A stretch of DNA of 64,000 nucleotides, from the NCBI GenBank assembly GCA_029012365.1, contig JAQXLY010000016.1, forward strand, positions 1 to 64,000. Reading direction: 5' to 3'. A program made the translations under genes and the position numbers. Below the pieces are notes generated by a model, which searched no databases, had not been told where the DNA came from, and was given only the letters and a program-made list of their open reading frames with translations. This document shows positions 8,329-16,743 of the stretch, in pieces (position 1 is the first letter of the stretch; every line of letters begins with the position of its first letter). This DNA is from Lachnospiraceae bacterium. GTDB lineage: Bacteria; Bacillota; Clostridia; Lachnospirales; Lachnospiraceae.

Positions 8329-8420
8329 TAGAATAAGTCGTAGCTTTGCTACGCAAATTCGGCGTGGAAACGTTTTAATCAGCATTTCCCTAAAAAAGTC
8401 AAGTAAATGGTGCGGTGAAA

Positions 8421-8624
8421 ATGGGTAAGTATGATGTTTTATGGAACTATGTATCAGGTAGCGGTAAAGAAAATTTTAAACTATCCTATGAAGAAATCGA
8501 ACGAATTGCGGGAATTCCAATCGATCATTCTTTTTTGAACTACAAGAAAGAATTGCTGGAATATGGATACAGGGTTGGCAGAATATCTATGAAGGAAGAG
8601 ACTGTGGAATTTATCAAAGAATAG
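8421..8624 (+). CDS. Small DUF7662-like protein of unknown function
   Basis: 67 residues from the ATG at 8421; a GTG two codons earlier (8415) is the alternative. The opening MGKYDVLWNYVSGSGKENFK followed by YEEIERIAGIPIDHSFLNY is typical of a family of small bacterial proteins found in Firmicutes and often seen near mobile genes; the family assignment is from memory. It has no membrane segment or catalytic motif. The ribosome site is weak. After the TAG, in the same frame, 18 further sense codons (NFEIDKAEVDYFVQLGFV) run to a TAA at about 8681, perhaps a lost C-terminal extension or a remnant of a neighbour. Confidence 0.6.
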   Translation: MGKYDVLWNYVSGSGKENFKLSYEEIERIAGIPIDHSFLNYKKELLEYGYRVGRISMKEETVEFIKE

Positions 8625-8763
8625 AACTTTGAAATCGATAAAGCGGAAGTTGATTATTTTGTTCAATTAGGCTTTGTGTAATCAAACAGACAGTATAAAT
8701 AGAATTGCACACTTATGATAAGAAAAACTTCAGAGATGTATTAGTGTATTGGAGGGGGATAAC

Positions 8764-9546
8764 ATGATAGATGGTCATATTCATATTGAGCGCGGAGAGT
8801 ACACGCTGGATTGGATAAATCAATTTGTTAACAGAGCGGTTGAAATGCAGATTGATGAAATTCGGTTGCTTGAACATTGTTATCGATTTGAAGAATTTGT
8901 TCCTATGTATGATTCAGTGTGTTCATATAGTGAATATGTAGATGCATGGTTTCATAGACAGGCCGGAGTATCAAAGCTTGAGAATTATTTGGAACTAATC
9001 AAGAGAGTTAGGAATGAGCAGTTTCCTGTTGAGATAAAGTTTGGTCTTGAAATATGCTATTTCAAAGAATATGAAGACTTCACTTCAGAATTAACGAAAG
9101 ACAAAGGGTTTGATTTTTTATTGGGCAGTATTCATTTTATTGATGATTTTGCTTTTGATCATAAGGCCGAACACTGGACCGGAATTGATGTAGATAAAAT
9201 ATATCGCAGATATTTTGAAGATTCTATCTCACTGGCAAAAAGCAAGATATTTGATGGTATAGGTCATCCGGATGCAATTAAACTCTTTGGTCATAAACCA
9301 TCCTATTCACTTACAGAATACTACGAGAGTTTAGCTAAGGAGCTTTCGAATAGTAATATGTATGCAGATCAAAATAGCGGAGTTGCCAGAAGGTGCCCTG
9401 ACACAGCTTCACTGGGTATGGATGAAGAGTTACTTAGAATACTGAAAAAGAATAATGTGAAAATTATTACTTCATCTGATGCGCATTGTCCTGAAGATGT
9501 CGGGTACAAAATTATGGAATTAAATAGTTGTATATTGAATTGTTAG
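8764..9546 (+). CDS. PHP-domain phosphatase, histidinol-phosphatase-like
   Basis: 260 residues from the ATG at 8764, set by GGAGGGGG at 8751-8758. The PHP metal-site motifs are present in order: DGHIHIE at the N-terminus, the glutamate in FGLEICYF, GSIHFID, and the C-terminal SSDAHCPEDVG. This is the layout of HisK-type histidinol phosphatases and related PHP phosphoesterases. No histidine biosynthesis genes are nearby, so a histidinol-phosphate substrate is only a family-level guess. Base use is AT-richer than in the core operons on both sides. The gene is closely followed by a 2H phosphoesterase. Confidence 0.8.
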   Translation: MIDGHIHIERGEYTLDWINQFVNRAVEMQIDEIRLLEHCYRFEEFVPMYDSVCSYSEYVDAWFHRQAGVSKLENYLELIKRVRNEQFPVEIKFGLEICYFKEYEDFTSELTKDKGFDFLLGSIHFIDDFAFDHKAEHWTGIDVDKIYRRYFEDSISLAKSKIFDGIGHPDAIKLFGHKPSYSLTEYYESLAKELSNSNMYADQNSGVARRCPDTASLGMDEELLRILKKNNVKIITSSDAHCPEDVGYKIMELNSCILNC

Positions 9547-9615
9547 GAGCAGATTTAATTCAAGGCAGGTGTGTTTCCGGACTTGACAGAAAGGCAGACA
9601 AATTGTGGAGGTGTT

Positions 9616-10134
9616 ATGGGATTAAGAACAATAATGATTTTTCCGGATTTTGAAAATGGAGAGATTATTGATAAGATAAGAGAAAAATATGACCCATTAG
9701 CAAAGATGGTGCGTCCTCATATTACCATTGTTTTCCCATTTGATATTCAACTTTCTGATGAAGAAATTGAGAAGATTTTAGATAACAGATTAAACGGAAT
9801 AAAGCCTTTTGAGATAGAATTTCAAGGATTTAGCAAATGTGAGGATAAATTTGGTAATTATTTGTTCCTTGAGGTAGTCAGAGGCAGTGATATTATAGAG
9901 GATATACATGATACTCTGTATGAAAATGAATTTAAAAAATTAGACTTGGAATTGCCATACACGCCACATATGACAGTTGGGAAATTATCAAGTGTTGATG
10001 AATTAAATAATGCATATGAAGAAATAAAAGATATCAGTTGTAGTTTTTCCTCACTAATTGAAAAGATATCTGTTGAGAGGATTGGCGAGAATGAAGAATC
10101 GATTATTATTATAGAAAAGAGATTAGATTGGTAA
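9616..10134 (+). CDS. 2H phosphoesterase (2'-5' RNA ligase/cyclic phosphodiesterase family)
   Basis: 172 residues from the ATG at 9616, with GGAGGT at 9607-9612 as ribosome site (short spacing). Two H-x-T motifs, HITIVFPF near the N-terminus and HMTVGKL in the second half, define the 2H family, which hydrolyses or forms 2',3'-cyclic or 2',5' phosphate bonds in RNA or nucleotides. Specific substrate unknown. It lies 69 bases behind the PHP phosphatase and may be co-transcribed. AT-rich codon use suggests that this block was acquired separately from the core genes. Confidence 0.78.
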   Translation: MGLRTIMIFPDFENGEIIDKIREKYDPLAKMVRPHITIVFPFDIQLSDEEIEKILDNRLNGIKPFEIEFQGFSKCEDKFGNYLFLEVVRGSDIIEDIHDTLYENEFKKLDLELPYTPHMTVGKLSSVDELNNAYEEIKDISCSFSSLIEKISVERIGENEESIIIIEKRLDW

Positions 10135-10159
10135 CCCTCTATTTGTAGATTTTCTGAAT

Positions 10160-10202
10160 ATAAGAACCGGTAAATAAGGACTCTGACTTCAGGGTTCTTA
10201 TT
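10160..10202 (+). terminator. Probable terminator of the accessory block
   Basis: ATAAGAACC pairs with GGTTCTTAT across a 24-base loop. The downstream T content is weak (TATGTTTT), so termination is likely but may be leaky. Confidence 0.5.
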
Positions 10203-10220
10203 ATGTTTTGAAAGAAATCA

Positions 10221-10249
10221 TATACATTCCACTATTTTTATGGTATGAT
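10221..10249 (+). promoter_or_regulatory. Promoter-like copy B (extended -10)
   Basis: TATACA (10221-10226), 17 bases, TATGAT (10244-10249) with an upstream TGG. It has the same geometry and much of the same sequence as the block at 8300-8328. It would transcribe the phosphoesterase gene at 10307. Confidence 0.6.
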
Positions 10250-10306
10250 GATTGAATAGGAAAAGATTTCGGAAATAGAATTGTGTTACTAAGAGGTGAT
10301 TAAGGT

Positions 10307-11185
10307 TTGAGGCATAAAACAAAATGGAAAGTATTCATAATACTGCTGGTGGTTTTTACTGTGGTTGTTATTAATCTATATGAGAACTTATCTGTTAAGG
10401 TCACAAAATACGTATTTGATACAGGGAAGCTTCATGAAGAATTTGGAGGACTGAGAATTGTTCAACTGTCGGATATCCATATGATTCGAAGTGAGGAGCA
10501 GTCTGATAAACTATATAATAAAACGTTGGAACAGAAACCGGATGTTATTGCTATTACAGGAGATTTGATTGATACTGACAAGTATGCAAACAAGGAATAT
10601 CAGGAAATGACAGTATCATTTTGCAGGCGCTTGTGCTCAATTGCTCCGGTTTATTTTGTTTACGGAAACCACGAAATTATGCTGCTTGATGATCCGGAAA
10701 ATAATTTATTTAAGACACGTCTAGAGGCAAATGGAGTTCATATTTTAAATAATTCCTGTAAAATGATTTCGAAGGACGGTTACGAGTTTAATCTTTTGGG
10801 AATACAGGATCCTGCGACTTTATATAAAGACGAAAAATATGCGTTTGGAAACGGGAGTGTTGATATATTGAATGACATAACCAACGAATTGGACCGGGAC
10901 AATGTTTCGATTCTTTTCGCACATCGCCCGGAGCTATTTTCTTTATATACAGATGACTATAATATTGATGTTACCCTGACCGGTCATGCACATGGCGGGC
11001 AGTTCCGGATTCCATTTACGAGTATTGGGCTTTATGCACCAAACCAGGGCTTTTTTCCACAGTATACTTCCGGTATGTATAAAAGCGGTGGCAACATCAT
11101 GGTAGTGAATCGGGGCATAGGTAATAGTAAAATTCCTTTTCGTATTTTTAATATGCCGGAGATTGTAGTGCTAGATATTAGGTAG
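10307..11185 (+). CDS. YkuE-like membrane-anchored metallophosphoesterase
   Basis: 292 residues. The start is a TTG at 10307 behind AGAGGTGA (10292-10299). A basic N-terminus and one hydrophobic helix (about 8-24) anchor the protein, with the catalytic domain probably outside the cell. Calcineurin-like phosphoesterase motifs are complete: LSDIHM, GDLIDTD, GNHEIM and TGHAHGGQ, all supplying metal ligands. Homologues act on phosphodiester or UDP-linked lipid substrates; the actual substrate is unknown. A second, related phosphoesterase begins at 63397. Confidence 0.87.
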   Translation: MRHKTKWKVFIILLVVFTVVVINLYENLSVKVTKYVFDTGKLHEEFGGLRIVQLSDIHMIRSEEQSDKLYNKTLEQKPDVIAITGDLIDTDKYANKEYQEMTVSFCRRLCSIAPVYFVYGNHEIMLLDDPENNLFKTRLEANGVHILNNSCKMISKDGYEFNLLGIQDPATLYKDEKYAFGNGSVDILNDITNELDRDNVSILFAHRPELFSLYTDDYNIDVTLTGHAHGGQFRIPFTSIGLYAPNQGFFPQYTSGMYKSGGNIMVVNRGIGNSKIPFRIFNMPEIVVLDIR

Positions 11186-11238
11186 CCGGAACTATGTAAA
11201 TGATGCTTTTTTGCAATAAAGCTTAGAGGAGGATTTCT

Positions 11239-11964
11239 ATGGAACCGATAAAACCTTACAAAAAGGGTATGGAGTATTCCTACACGTTAGGAGCATTTCC
11301 AACCATTGAATTATTAAAATGCCGTCCGCAGACGGTGCGGGAGGTATTGGTGCATTCCACGTTCCCGGAGAAGGAAACGATTGACGAACTGTGTGGAAGG
11401 TATCATATTCCGGTGTCTGTTTCGGACAAGCAGATTGCAAGACTTTCCGATAAGGAGAACTGTTTTGTGGTAGGTGTGTTTGATAAGTACACGGAAGAGT
11501 TAAAGAAGGATGCTCCGCATATTGTGCTGGTGAATCCGAGCAATATGGGAAATCTCGGTACAATTCTTCGTACCGCGGCAGCTATGGGGATTTATGATAT
11601 TGCGATTATTGCGCCGGGAGTGGATTCTTTTCATCCGAAAACAGTGCGCGCGTCCATGGGAGCGTTGTTCCGGTTGCGACATAAATATTATGAGAGCTTT
11701 TCGGATTACCGCAAGGATTTTCCGGAGCATGAGGTGTTTTGCTTTATGCTGACCGGAGAACGCCAGCTTACCGTGTCCGACGTACCGAAGCCGAAGCTGT
11801 TCTCTCTTGTATTCGGAAACGAAGCTACCGGACTTCCGGACGAATTTGCCTCTTACGGACAGAGTATCATTATCCCGCAGACCCCGGATGTGGATTCCTT
11901 AAATCTGACGATAGCGGTAGGTATCGGAAGCTATATGTTTACCCAGGGAATACAGAAGAATTAA
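11239..11964 (+). CDS. SpoU/TrmH-family RNA 2'-O-methyltransferase
   Basis: 241 residues. The SPOUT knot motifs are all visible: NPSNMGNLGTILRTAAAMG (motif 1 with the catalytic arginine), VRASMGALFRL, SLVFGNEATGLP (motif 2) and DSLNLTIAVGIGSYM (motif 3). The first ~85 residues are a small substrate-binding region. Such enzymes methylate a ribose in tRNA or rRNA using S-adenosylmethionine; the target base cannot be told. Ribosome site AGAGGAGG at 11225-11232. Confidence 0.9.
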   Translation: MEPIKPYKKGMEYSYTLGAFPTIELLKCRPQTVREVLVHSTFPEKETIDELCGRYHIPVSVSDKQIARLSDKENCFVVGVFDKYTEELKKDAPHIVLVNPSNMGNLGTILRTAAAMGIYDIAIIAPGVDSFHPKTVRASMGALFRLRHKYYESFSDYRKDFPEHEVFCFMLTGERQLTVSDVPKPKLFSLVFGNEATGLPDEFASYGQSIIIPQTPDVDSLNLTIAVGIGSYMFTQGIQKN

Positions 11965-12065
11965 AGAGCGAGAGCGGGTTCTCGTAGAAATTCACAGTTT
12001 CCTTGACCGGGAGAGAACAAAAAGGGAAAATCTTACGAAAATTTGCGAGTTTTTAAAGCTGTGTA

Positions 12066-12094
12066 TTGCATTTTTCAGTCTCCTAAGGTATACT
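12066..12094 (+). promoter_or_regulatory. Sigma-A type promoter for the mannitol dehydrogenase-family gene
   Basis: TTGCAT (12066-12071), 17-base spacer, TATACT (12089-12094). The leader to the ATG at 12136 is about 35 bases. A weak CGAGA/TCTCG hairpin (11969-11984) lies upstream, without a T-run. Confidence 0.78.
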
Positions 12095-12135
12095 AAACCG
12101 TGGGGGATTATTCTAATTTCCATGGAGGCATTTTT

Positions 12136-13755
12136 ATGTTGAATTTAACAAGAGACGGATTAAAAGACCGTGTTGCATACGAAAAAGCAGGAATCTCCCT
12201 GCCGGAATATGATGTAGCAAAGGTGGCAGCTTATACTGCTAAGCATCCGGTTTGGGTGCATTTCGGTGCAGGGAATATTTTCCGCGGCTTTATTGCCGTG
12301 CTTCAGCAGTCCCTATTAAATCAGGGGCTTGAAAAGAGCGGTATTATTGCGGCAGAAACCTTTGATTTTGATATTGTGGACAAGATTTACCGTCCGTTTG
12401 ACAATCTGGCATTGCTTGTCGGTTTAAAGCCGGACGGCGGAATGGTAAATTCTGTAATTGCAAGTATTACGGATGCCTATTGTGCCTGTAAGGAACGCCC
12501 GGATGAGCTTGAAAAATTGTCAGCGATTTTTGAGAATCCGGAGCTTCAGATGGTGAGCTTTACGATTACGGAAAAGGGCTATGCACTAGAGGATATTAAC
12601 GGTAATTTTCTCCCGGTTGTAATTGCCGATATGGAGAACGGACCGGAGAATGCTTCTCATGCCATGAGCGTTGTAGCTGCGCTGATGTGGAAGCGTTTTA
12701 AGGCAGGAGCGTATAAGCTTGCACTTGTAAGTATGGATAACTGTAGTCACAATGGCGAGAAGTTAAGAAATTCCGTTCTTGCGATTGCACAGGAATGGGA
12801 AAAACGCGGTTTTGTTTCCAAAGATTTTGTGGATTACATTTCGGACGAGGAAGAAGTATCGTTCCCATGGTCTATGATTGATAAGATTACACCACGCCCG
12901 GCAGAAAGTGTAGAGAAGGCACTTGAAAAGCTCGGAGTGGCGGATATGACTCCGGTAGTTACGTCAAGAAATACGTATATTGCACCTTTTGTGAATGCGG
13001 AGATTCCGCAGTATCTGGTGGTAGAGGATAAGTTCCCGAACGGCAGACCGCAGCTGGAAAAGGCAGGCGTTTATATGACCGACCGGGATACGGTAAATAA
13101 TACGGAACGTATGAAGGTTACGACCTGTCTGAATCCGCTTCATACGGCTCTTGCTGTGTACGGCTGTATGCTTGGATATACAAAGATTGCGGATGAGATG
13201 AAGGATAAGGAGTTAAAGCTTCTCATTGAGAAAATCGGGTATGATGAGGGGATGCCGGTGGTGGTTGACCCGAAGATTCTTTCTCCGAGGGCATTTATCA
13301 AAGAAGTAATTGAGGAACGGCTTCCGAATCCTTTTATTCCGGATATGCCACAGCGTATTGCGACGGATACCGGACTTAAAGTTCCGATTCGGTTCGGTGA
13401 GACAATGAAGTCTTATCTGGCGAGCGACACATTAAATATTACGGATTTGGTTTATATTCCGCTTGCGATTGCAGGATGGCTCCGGTATTTGATGGGAATT
13501 TACGATAGCGGTGAAGCTATGGAAATCAGTCCGGACCCGACAGCAGCAGATATCAGAGAGACTTTGAAAACGGTAGAATTCGGAAATCCGGAAAGCTACA
13601 CGGGACAGTTAAAGTCTGTACTTTCAAATAAGACCTTATTTGCAGTGGATTTATGTGAGGCAGGACTTTCCGAACGTATCGAGACGATGTTCTGTGAGAT
13701 GATCGCAGGAGAAGGGGCGGTCAGAAAGACGCTAAAGAAGTATTTGCATAGTTAG
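12136..13755 (+). CDS. Mannitol dehydrogenase-family oxidoreductase (fructuronate reductase-like)
   Basis: 539 residues from the ATG at 12136, set by GGAGG at 12124-12128. It is a long-chain mannitol dehydrogenase-family protein: the N-terminal Rossmann region opens with VWVHFGAGNIFRGFIAVLQ, and the C-terminal domain carries MKVTTCLNPLHTALAVYGC, corresponding to the family's catalytic Lys-Asn-His region (the spacing here is K-x5-N-x2-H rather than the common K-x4-N). The family reduces fructuronate or tagaturonate to mannonate or altronate, or oxidises mannitol, with NAD(P). At this length it resembles the clostridial sugar-acid branch. It stands alone with its own promoter; no uronate genes are adjacent, so substrate is uncertain. 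Confidence 0.82.
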   Translation: MLNLTRDGLKDRVAYEKAGISLPEYDVAKVAAYTAKHPVWVHFGAGNIFRGFIAVLQQSLLNQGLEKSGIIAAETFDFDIVDKIYRPFDNLALLVGLKPDGGMVNSVIASITDAYCACKERPDELEKLSAIFENPELQMVSFTITEKGYALEDINGNFLPVVIADMENGPENASHAMSVVAALMWKRFKAGAYKLALVSMDNCSHNGEKLRNSVLAIAQEWEKRGFVSKDFVDYISDEEEVSFPWSMIDKITPRPAESVEKALEKLGVADMTPVVTSRNTYIAPFVNAEIPQYLVVEDKFPNGRPQLEKAGVYMTDRDTVNNTERMKVTTCLNPLHTALAVYGCMLGYTKIADEMKDKELKLLIEKIGYDEGMPVVVDPKILSPRAFIKEVIEERLPNPFIPDMPQRIATDTGLKVPIRFGETMKSYLASDTLNITDLVYIPLAIAGWLRYLMGIYDSGEAMEISPDPTAADIRETLKTVEFGNPESYTGQLKSVLSNKTLFAVDLCEAGLSERIETMFCEMIAGEGAVRKTLKKYLHS

Positions 13756-13822
13756 CAGACACAAAATACAGTCACTTATAGTGCAAAAGTCGCTATAGAT
13801 GATAAAAAAGAAAGGAGTTCCC

Positions 13823-14560
13823 ATGAGTATTTTTAAAGATGTGAAAGAGGATGCAGCACAGAACGAAGAAACAAACGGAAGGGAAGACTTATTTACCGTT
13901 GTTTCCGAGGAAGAGCAGGAAGATGTTGATTTGGAGCTTTTGGACAGTCTGATGGAGGATGATTCACTGGTAGAGTCCAAGGAGAATCAGGAGAAGGCTT
14001 TGGCGGAAGAACCGGTAAAGGAATCTGTAAATGATTCTGCAAATGACACGGTTTCGGAAGTAAAGGAGCAGGCAGCCGATGAGAAAAAAGATTCAGCAGA
14101 ACGTCCGGTTCCTGATACAGAGGGAATTACTGTAATAACAAAGGGAACTACAATTAACGGTAGTATCATCTCTGATTGTTCTCTTGATGTTATGGGAACA
14201 ATTAACGGTGATATCGAGTGTCTCGGAAAGCTGACGATTTCAGGAAAGGTTACGGGTAATGCCATGGCTGCCGAGGTATACGTAAATACGGACCGTCTGG
14301 AAGGCAATATTACAAGTGAAGGCTGTGTAAAGATTGGGCTCGGTACGGTAATCATCGGTGACATTACGGCTACGTCCGGTGTTATTGCAGGTGCCGTTAA
14401 GGGCGAAATTGATATTAAGGGACCGGTAGTTATCGATTCCACGGCAATTATTAAAGGAAATATAAAGGCAAAATCCGTGCAGATGAACAACGGAGCCGTA
14501 TTAGAGGGCTTCTGTTCTCTCGCTTATGCAGCGGTTGAAATCGATGATATTTTTGAATAA
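13823..14560 (+). CDS. Bactofilin (polymer-forming cytoskeletal protein)
   Basis: 245 residues from the ATG at 13823 behind AAAGGAG (13811-13817). Residues 1 to about 105 are acidic, Glu/Asp/Ser-rich and probably disordered. A bactofilin beta-helix follows, with regular hydrophobic repeats such as TTINGSIISDCSLDVMGTIN, GNITSEGCVKIG and IIGDITATSGVIAGAV. Bactofilins form nucleotide-independent filaments that position wall-synthesis or signalling proteins. The acidic N-terminal tail is longer than in minimal bactofilins. Being first in a run with pyrH-frr-uppS-cdsA links it by position to envelope-precursor genes. Confidence 0.88.
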   Translation: MSIFKDVKEDAAQNEETNGREDLFTVVSEEEQEDVDLELLDSLMEDDSLVESKENQEKALAEEPVKESVNDSANDTVSEVKEQAADEKKDSAERPVPDTEGITVITKGTTINGSIISDCSLDVMGTINGDIECLGKLTISGKVTGNAMAAEVYVNTDRLEGNITSEGCVKIGLGTVIIGDITATSGVIAGAVKGEIDIKGPVVIDSTAIIKGNIKAKSVQMNNGAVLEGFCSLAYAAVEIDDIFE

Positions 14561-14574
14561 AATAAGGGGACATT

Positions 14575-15276
14575 ATGGCATATAAAAGAGTATTGTTGAA
14601 GTTAAGCGGTGAGGCTCTGGCCGGTGAAAAGAAAACAGGGTTTGATGAGGCTACATGTGTTGCCGTCGGCAGACAGGTAAAAGAACTGGTGGATGCGGGC
14701 ATTCAGGTGGCAATCGTTATCGGCGGAGGTAATTTCTGGCGCGGCAGAAGCTCCGAGACAATCGACCGTATTAAGGCAGACCACATCGGCTGTCTGGCAA
14801 CGGTGATGAACTGTATTTACGTGTCTGAGATTTTCCGTTTTTGTGGTATGCAGACGGCTGTATTTACACCGTTTGTATGCGGGAGCTTTACCGAATTATT
14901 TACAAAGGATAAAGCAGTAGATGCTTTAGAGACAGGGAAGGTTGTCTTCCTTGCAGGCGGTACGGGACATCCGTTATTTTCTACGGATACCGCCACATCA
15001 CTTCGTGCAATCGAGCTTGAAACCGATGTGATTTTAATGGCACGTGCCGTTGACGGTGTGTATGACAGTGACCCGAAGGAAAATCCGGATGCAAAGCGTT
15101 TTGATACGATTTCGTTTGAGGAAGTGTTGGAACGTAAGTTGAAAATACTTGATATGACGGCAACTGTTATGTGCATGGAACATAAAATCCCGTTATTTAT
15201 CTTTTCATTAAATGAGGAAAACGGTATTGTGAAGGCTGCCAAGGGTGAGCCGATAGGTACAACCGTTACACCATAA
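14575..15276 (+). CDS. pyrH: UMP kinase
   Basis: 233 residues, the usual family length. Motifs include the phosphate-binding VLLKLSGEALAG, VIGGGNFWRG, FLAGGTGHPLFSTDTA and ARAVDGVYDSDP. It phosphorylates UMP to UDP, feeding pyrimidine nucleotides to RNA, DNA and cell-wall sugar precursors. It lies 14 bases behind the bactofilin gene and 27 before frr, the conserved bacterial pyrH-frr order. Confidence 0.97.
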   Translation: MAYKRVLLKLSGEALAGEKKTGFDEATCVAVGRQVKELVDAGIQVAIVIGGGNFWRGRSSETIDRIKADHIGCLATVMNCIYVSEIFRFCGMQTAVFTPFVCGSFTELFTKDKAVDALETGKVVFLAGGTGHPLFSTDTATSLRAIELETDVILMARAVDGVYDSDPKENPDAKRFDTISFEEVLERKLKILDMTATVMCMEHKIPLFIFSLNEENGIVKAAKGEPIGTTVTP

Positions 15277-15303
15277 AGCAAAGTAACAAGAGGAGAGAAA
15301 ACA

Positions 15304-15858
15304 ATGAATGAGAGAGTAAAACCGTTTGAAGCAAAAATGCAGAAGTCTGTGGATGCACTCGGAGAAGAATTTACAACAATTCGTGCGGGACGTGCCAATC
15401 CGCATGTACTTGATAAGTTAAGAGTCGATTATTACGGTACTCCGTCTGCTATCCAGGCAGTGGCAAATGTTTCCGTACCGGAAGCAAGAATCATTCAGAT
15501 TCAGCCGTGGGAAGCAAAGATGATTAAGGAAATCGAGAAGGCAATTTTAGCCTCTGATTTAGGACTTACCCCTAGTAATGACGGCAAAATAATTCGTCTT
15601 GTATTCCCGGAGCTTACTGAGGACAGACGTAAAGAGCTTGTAAAGGATGTTAAGAAAAAGTCTGAGAATGCAAAGGTTGCGATTCGTAATGTTCGCCGTG
15701 ATGCAAATGATGCAATTAAGAAGGCTGCAAAGGGAAATGAGATTTCCGAAGATGAGCAGAAGGGCATTGAGGATGAAATCCAGAAGATGACCGATAAGTT
15801 TATTGCAGAAGTAGACAAGATGACAGAAAGCAAGTCCTCGGAAATTCTTACGATTTAA
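15304..15858 (+). CDS. frr: Ribosome recycling factor
   Basis: 184 residues, the standard length. TTIRAGRANPHVLDKLRVDYYG near the N-terminus and the basic block around VRRDANDAIKKAAK are diagnostic. With EF-G it splits the post-termination ribosome so subunits can be reused. Ribosome site AGAGGAGAG. It lies between pyrH and uppS as in many Firmicutes. Confidence 0.97.
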   Translation: MNERVKPFEAKMQKSVDALGEEFTTIRAGRANPHVLDKLRVDYYGTPSAIQAVANVSVPEARIIQIQPWEAKMIKEIEKAILASDLGLTPSNDGKIIRLVFPELTEDRRKELVKDVKKKSENAKVAIRNVRRDANDAIKKAAKGNEISEDEQKGIEDEIQKMTDKFIAEVDKMTESKSSEILTI

Positions 15859-16002
15859 TGTGTTTTTCCGGAATAATGTTCCGGCTTGGATAAACATAAA
15901 AATGCAAAAAGGACAGAGGGGGTTCCGGTTGAGTCTCAGGTAGAAAAACCGCAGACACCCTCTTCTTATCTTTTAGTAGAAAAATGTCGGGAGGAGTTGG
16001 AT

Positions 16003-16713
16003 ATGGAAAAGGTTCCGCAGCATATAGCAATTATTATGGATGGAAATGGCAGATGGGCAAAGAAACGAGGGATGCCGCGTAATGTGGGTCATTCACAGGG
16101 AAGTAAAAACGTTCGTAAGATATGTGAAGCGGCATGGAAGCTCGGCGTGAAATATCTGACTGTATATGCTTTATCTACTGAGAACTGGACCAGACCACAG
16201 GAAGAAATCGATGCATTGATGAAGATTCTCCGTGGTTTTTTAAAGGATGCGGTGAAACAATGTACGGATAACAATATGCGAGTGCGCATTATCGGTGATA
16301 TTTCGGTATTGCCGGAGGATATTATCACTTCGATTCATCATTTGGAGGAGGTTTCATCTGTTAATACCGGTCTTCAATTTCAGATAGCATTAAATTACGG
16401 CGGGAAGAATGAAATAGTTCGTGCCGTAAAAAAAGCGGCTGTAAAGCTTGCAAACGAGGGAAAGCATATAGAGTATATGACAGAGGAGGATATCAGCCGT
16501 TCGCTTGATACGGCACAGATTCCTGATCCGGATTTGATTATCCGTACCAGCGGTGAACAAAGATTGTCAAATTTTTTGATGTGGCAGTCCGCGTATTCCG
16601 AGTTTTATTTTACCGATGTGCTTTGGCCGGATTTTGATAAAAAGGCTTTGGAAGAGGCCATTACTTATTACGCAGGCAGAAACAGGCGGTTTGGCGGTTT
16701 AGAGGATAAATAG
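16003..16713 (+). CDS. uppS: Undecaprenyl diphosphate synthase (cis-prenyltransferase)
   Basis: 236 residues from the ATG at 16003, set by GGAGGAG at 15990-15996. A TTG in frame at 15886 would add 39 residues, but it has no ribosome site and the extra sequence is unlike the family. Visible motifs are HIAIIMDGNGRWAKKRG (catalytic Asp and diphosphate-binding Arg), YALSTENWTRP, and RTSGEQRLSNFLMWQSAYSE. It adds isopentenyl units to farnesyl diphosphate to make the C55 lipid carrier for peptidoglycan. IPP supply enzymes Dxr and IspG are encoded in the same operon. Confidence 0.95.
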   Translation: MEKVPQHIAIIMDGNGRWAKKRGMPRNVGHSQGSKNVRKICEAAWKLGVKYLTVYALSTENWTRPQEEIDALMKILRGFLKDAVKQCTDNNMRVRIIGDISVLPEDIITSIHHLEEVSSVNTGLQFQIALNYGGKNEIVRAVKKAAVKLANEGKHIEYMTEEDISRSLDTAQIPDPDLIIRTSGEQRLSNFLMWQSAYSEFYFTDVLWPDFDKKALEEAITYYAGRNRRFGGLEDK

Positions 16714-16743
16714 CCGTATCATCCGATGTTTGATGGAGGAAAT

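Noticed and set aside
14817-15398. 193-codon minus-strand frame opposite pyrH
   Set aside because: It lies wholly opposite pyrH and the start of frr, has Ser/Phe-rich antisense composition and no ribosome site.
15886-16002. Extended N-terminus for UppS from a TTG at 15886
   Set aside because: The ATG at 16003 has a good ribosome site and matches where the family normally begins; the extension has neither.
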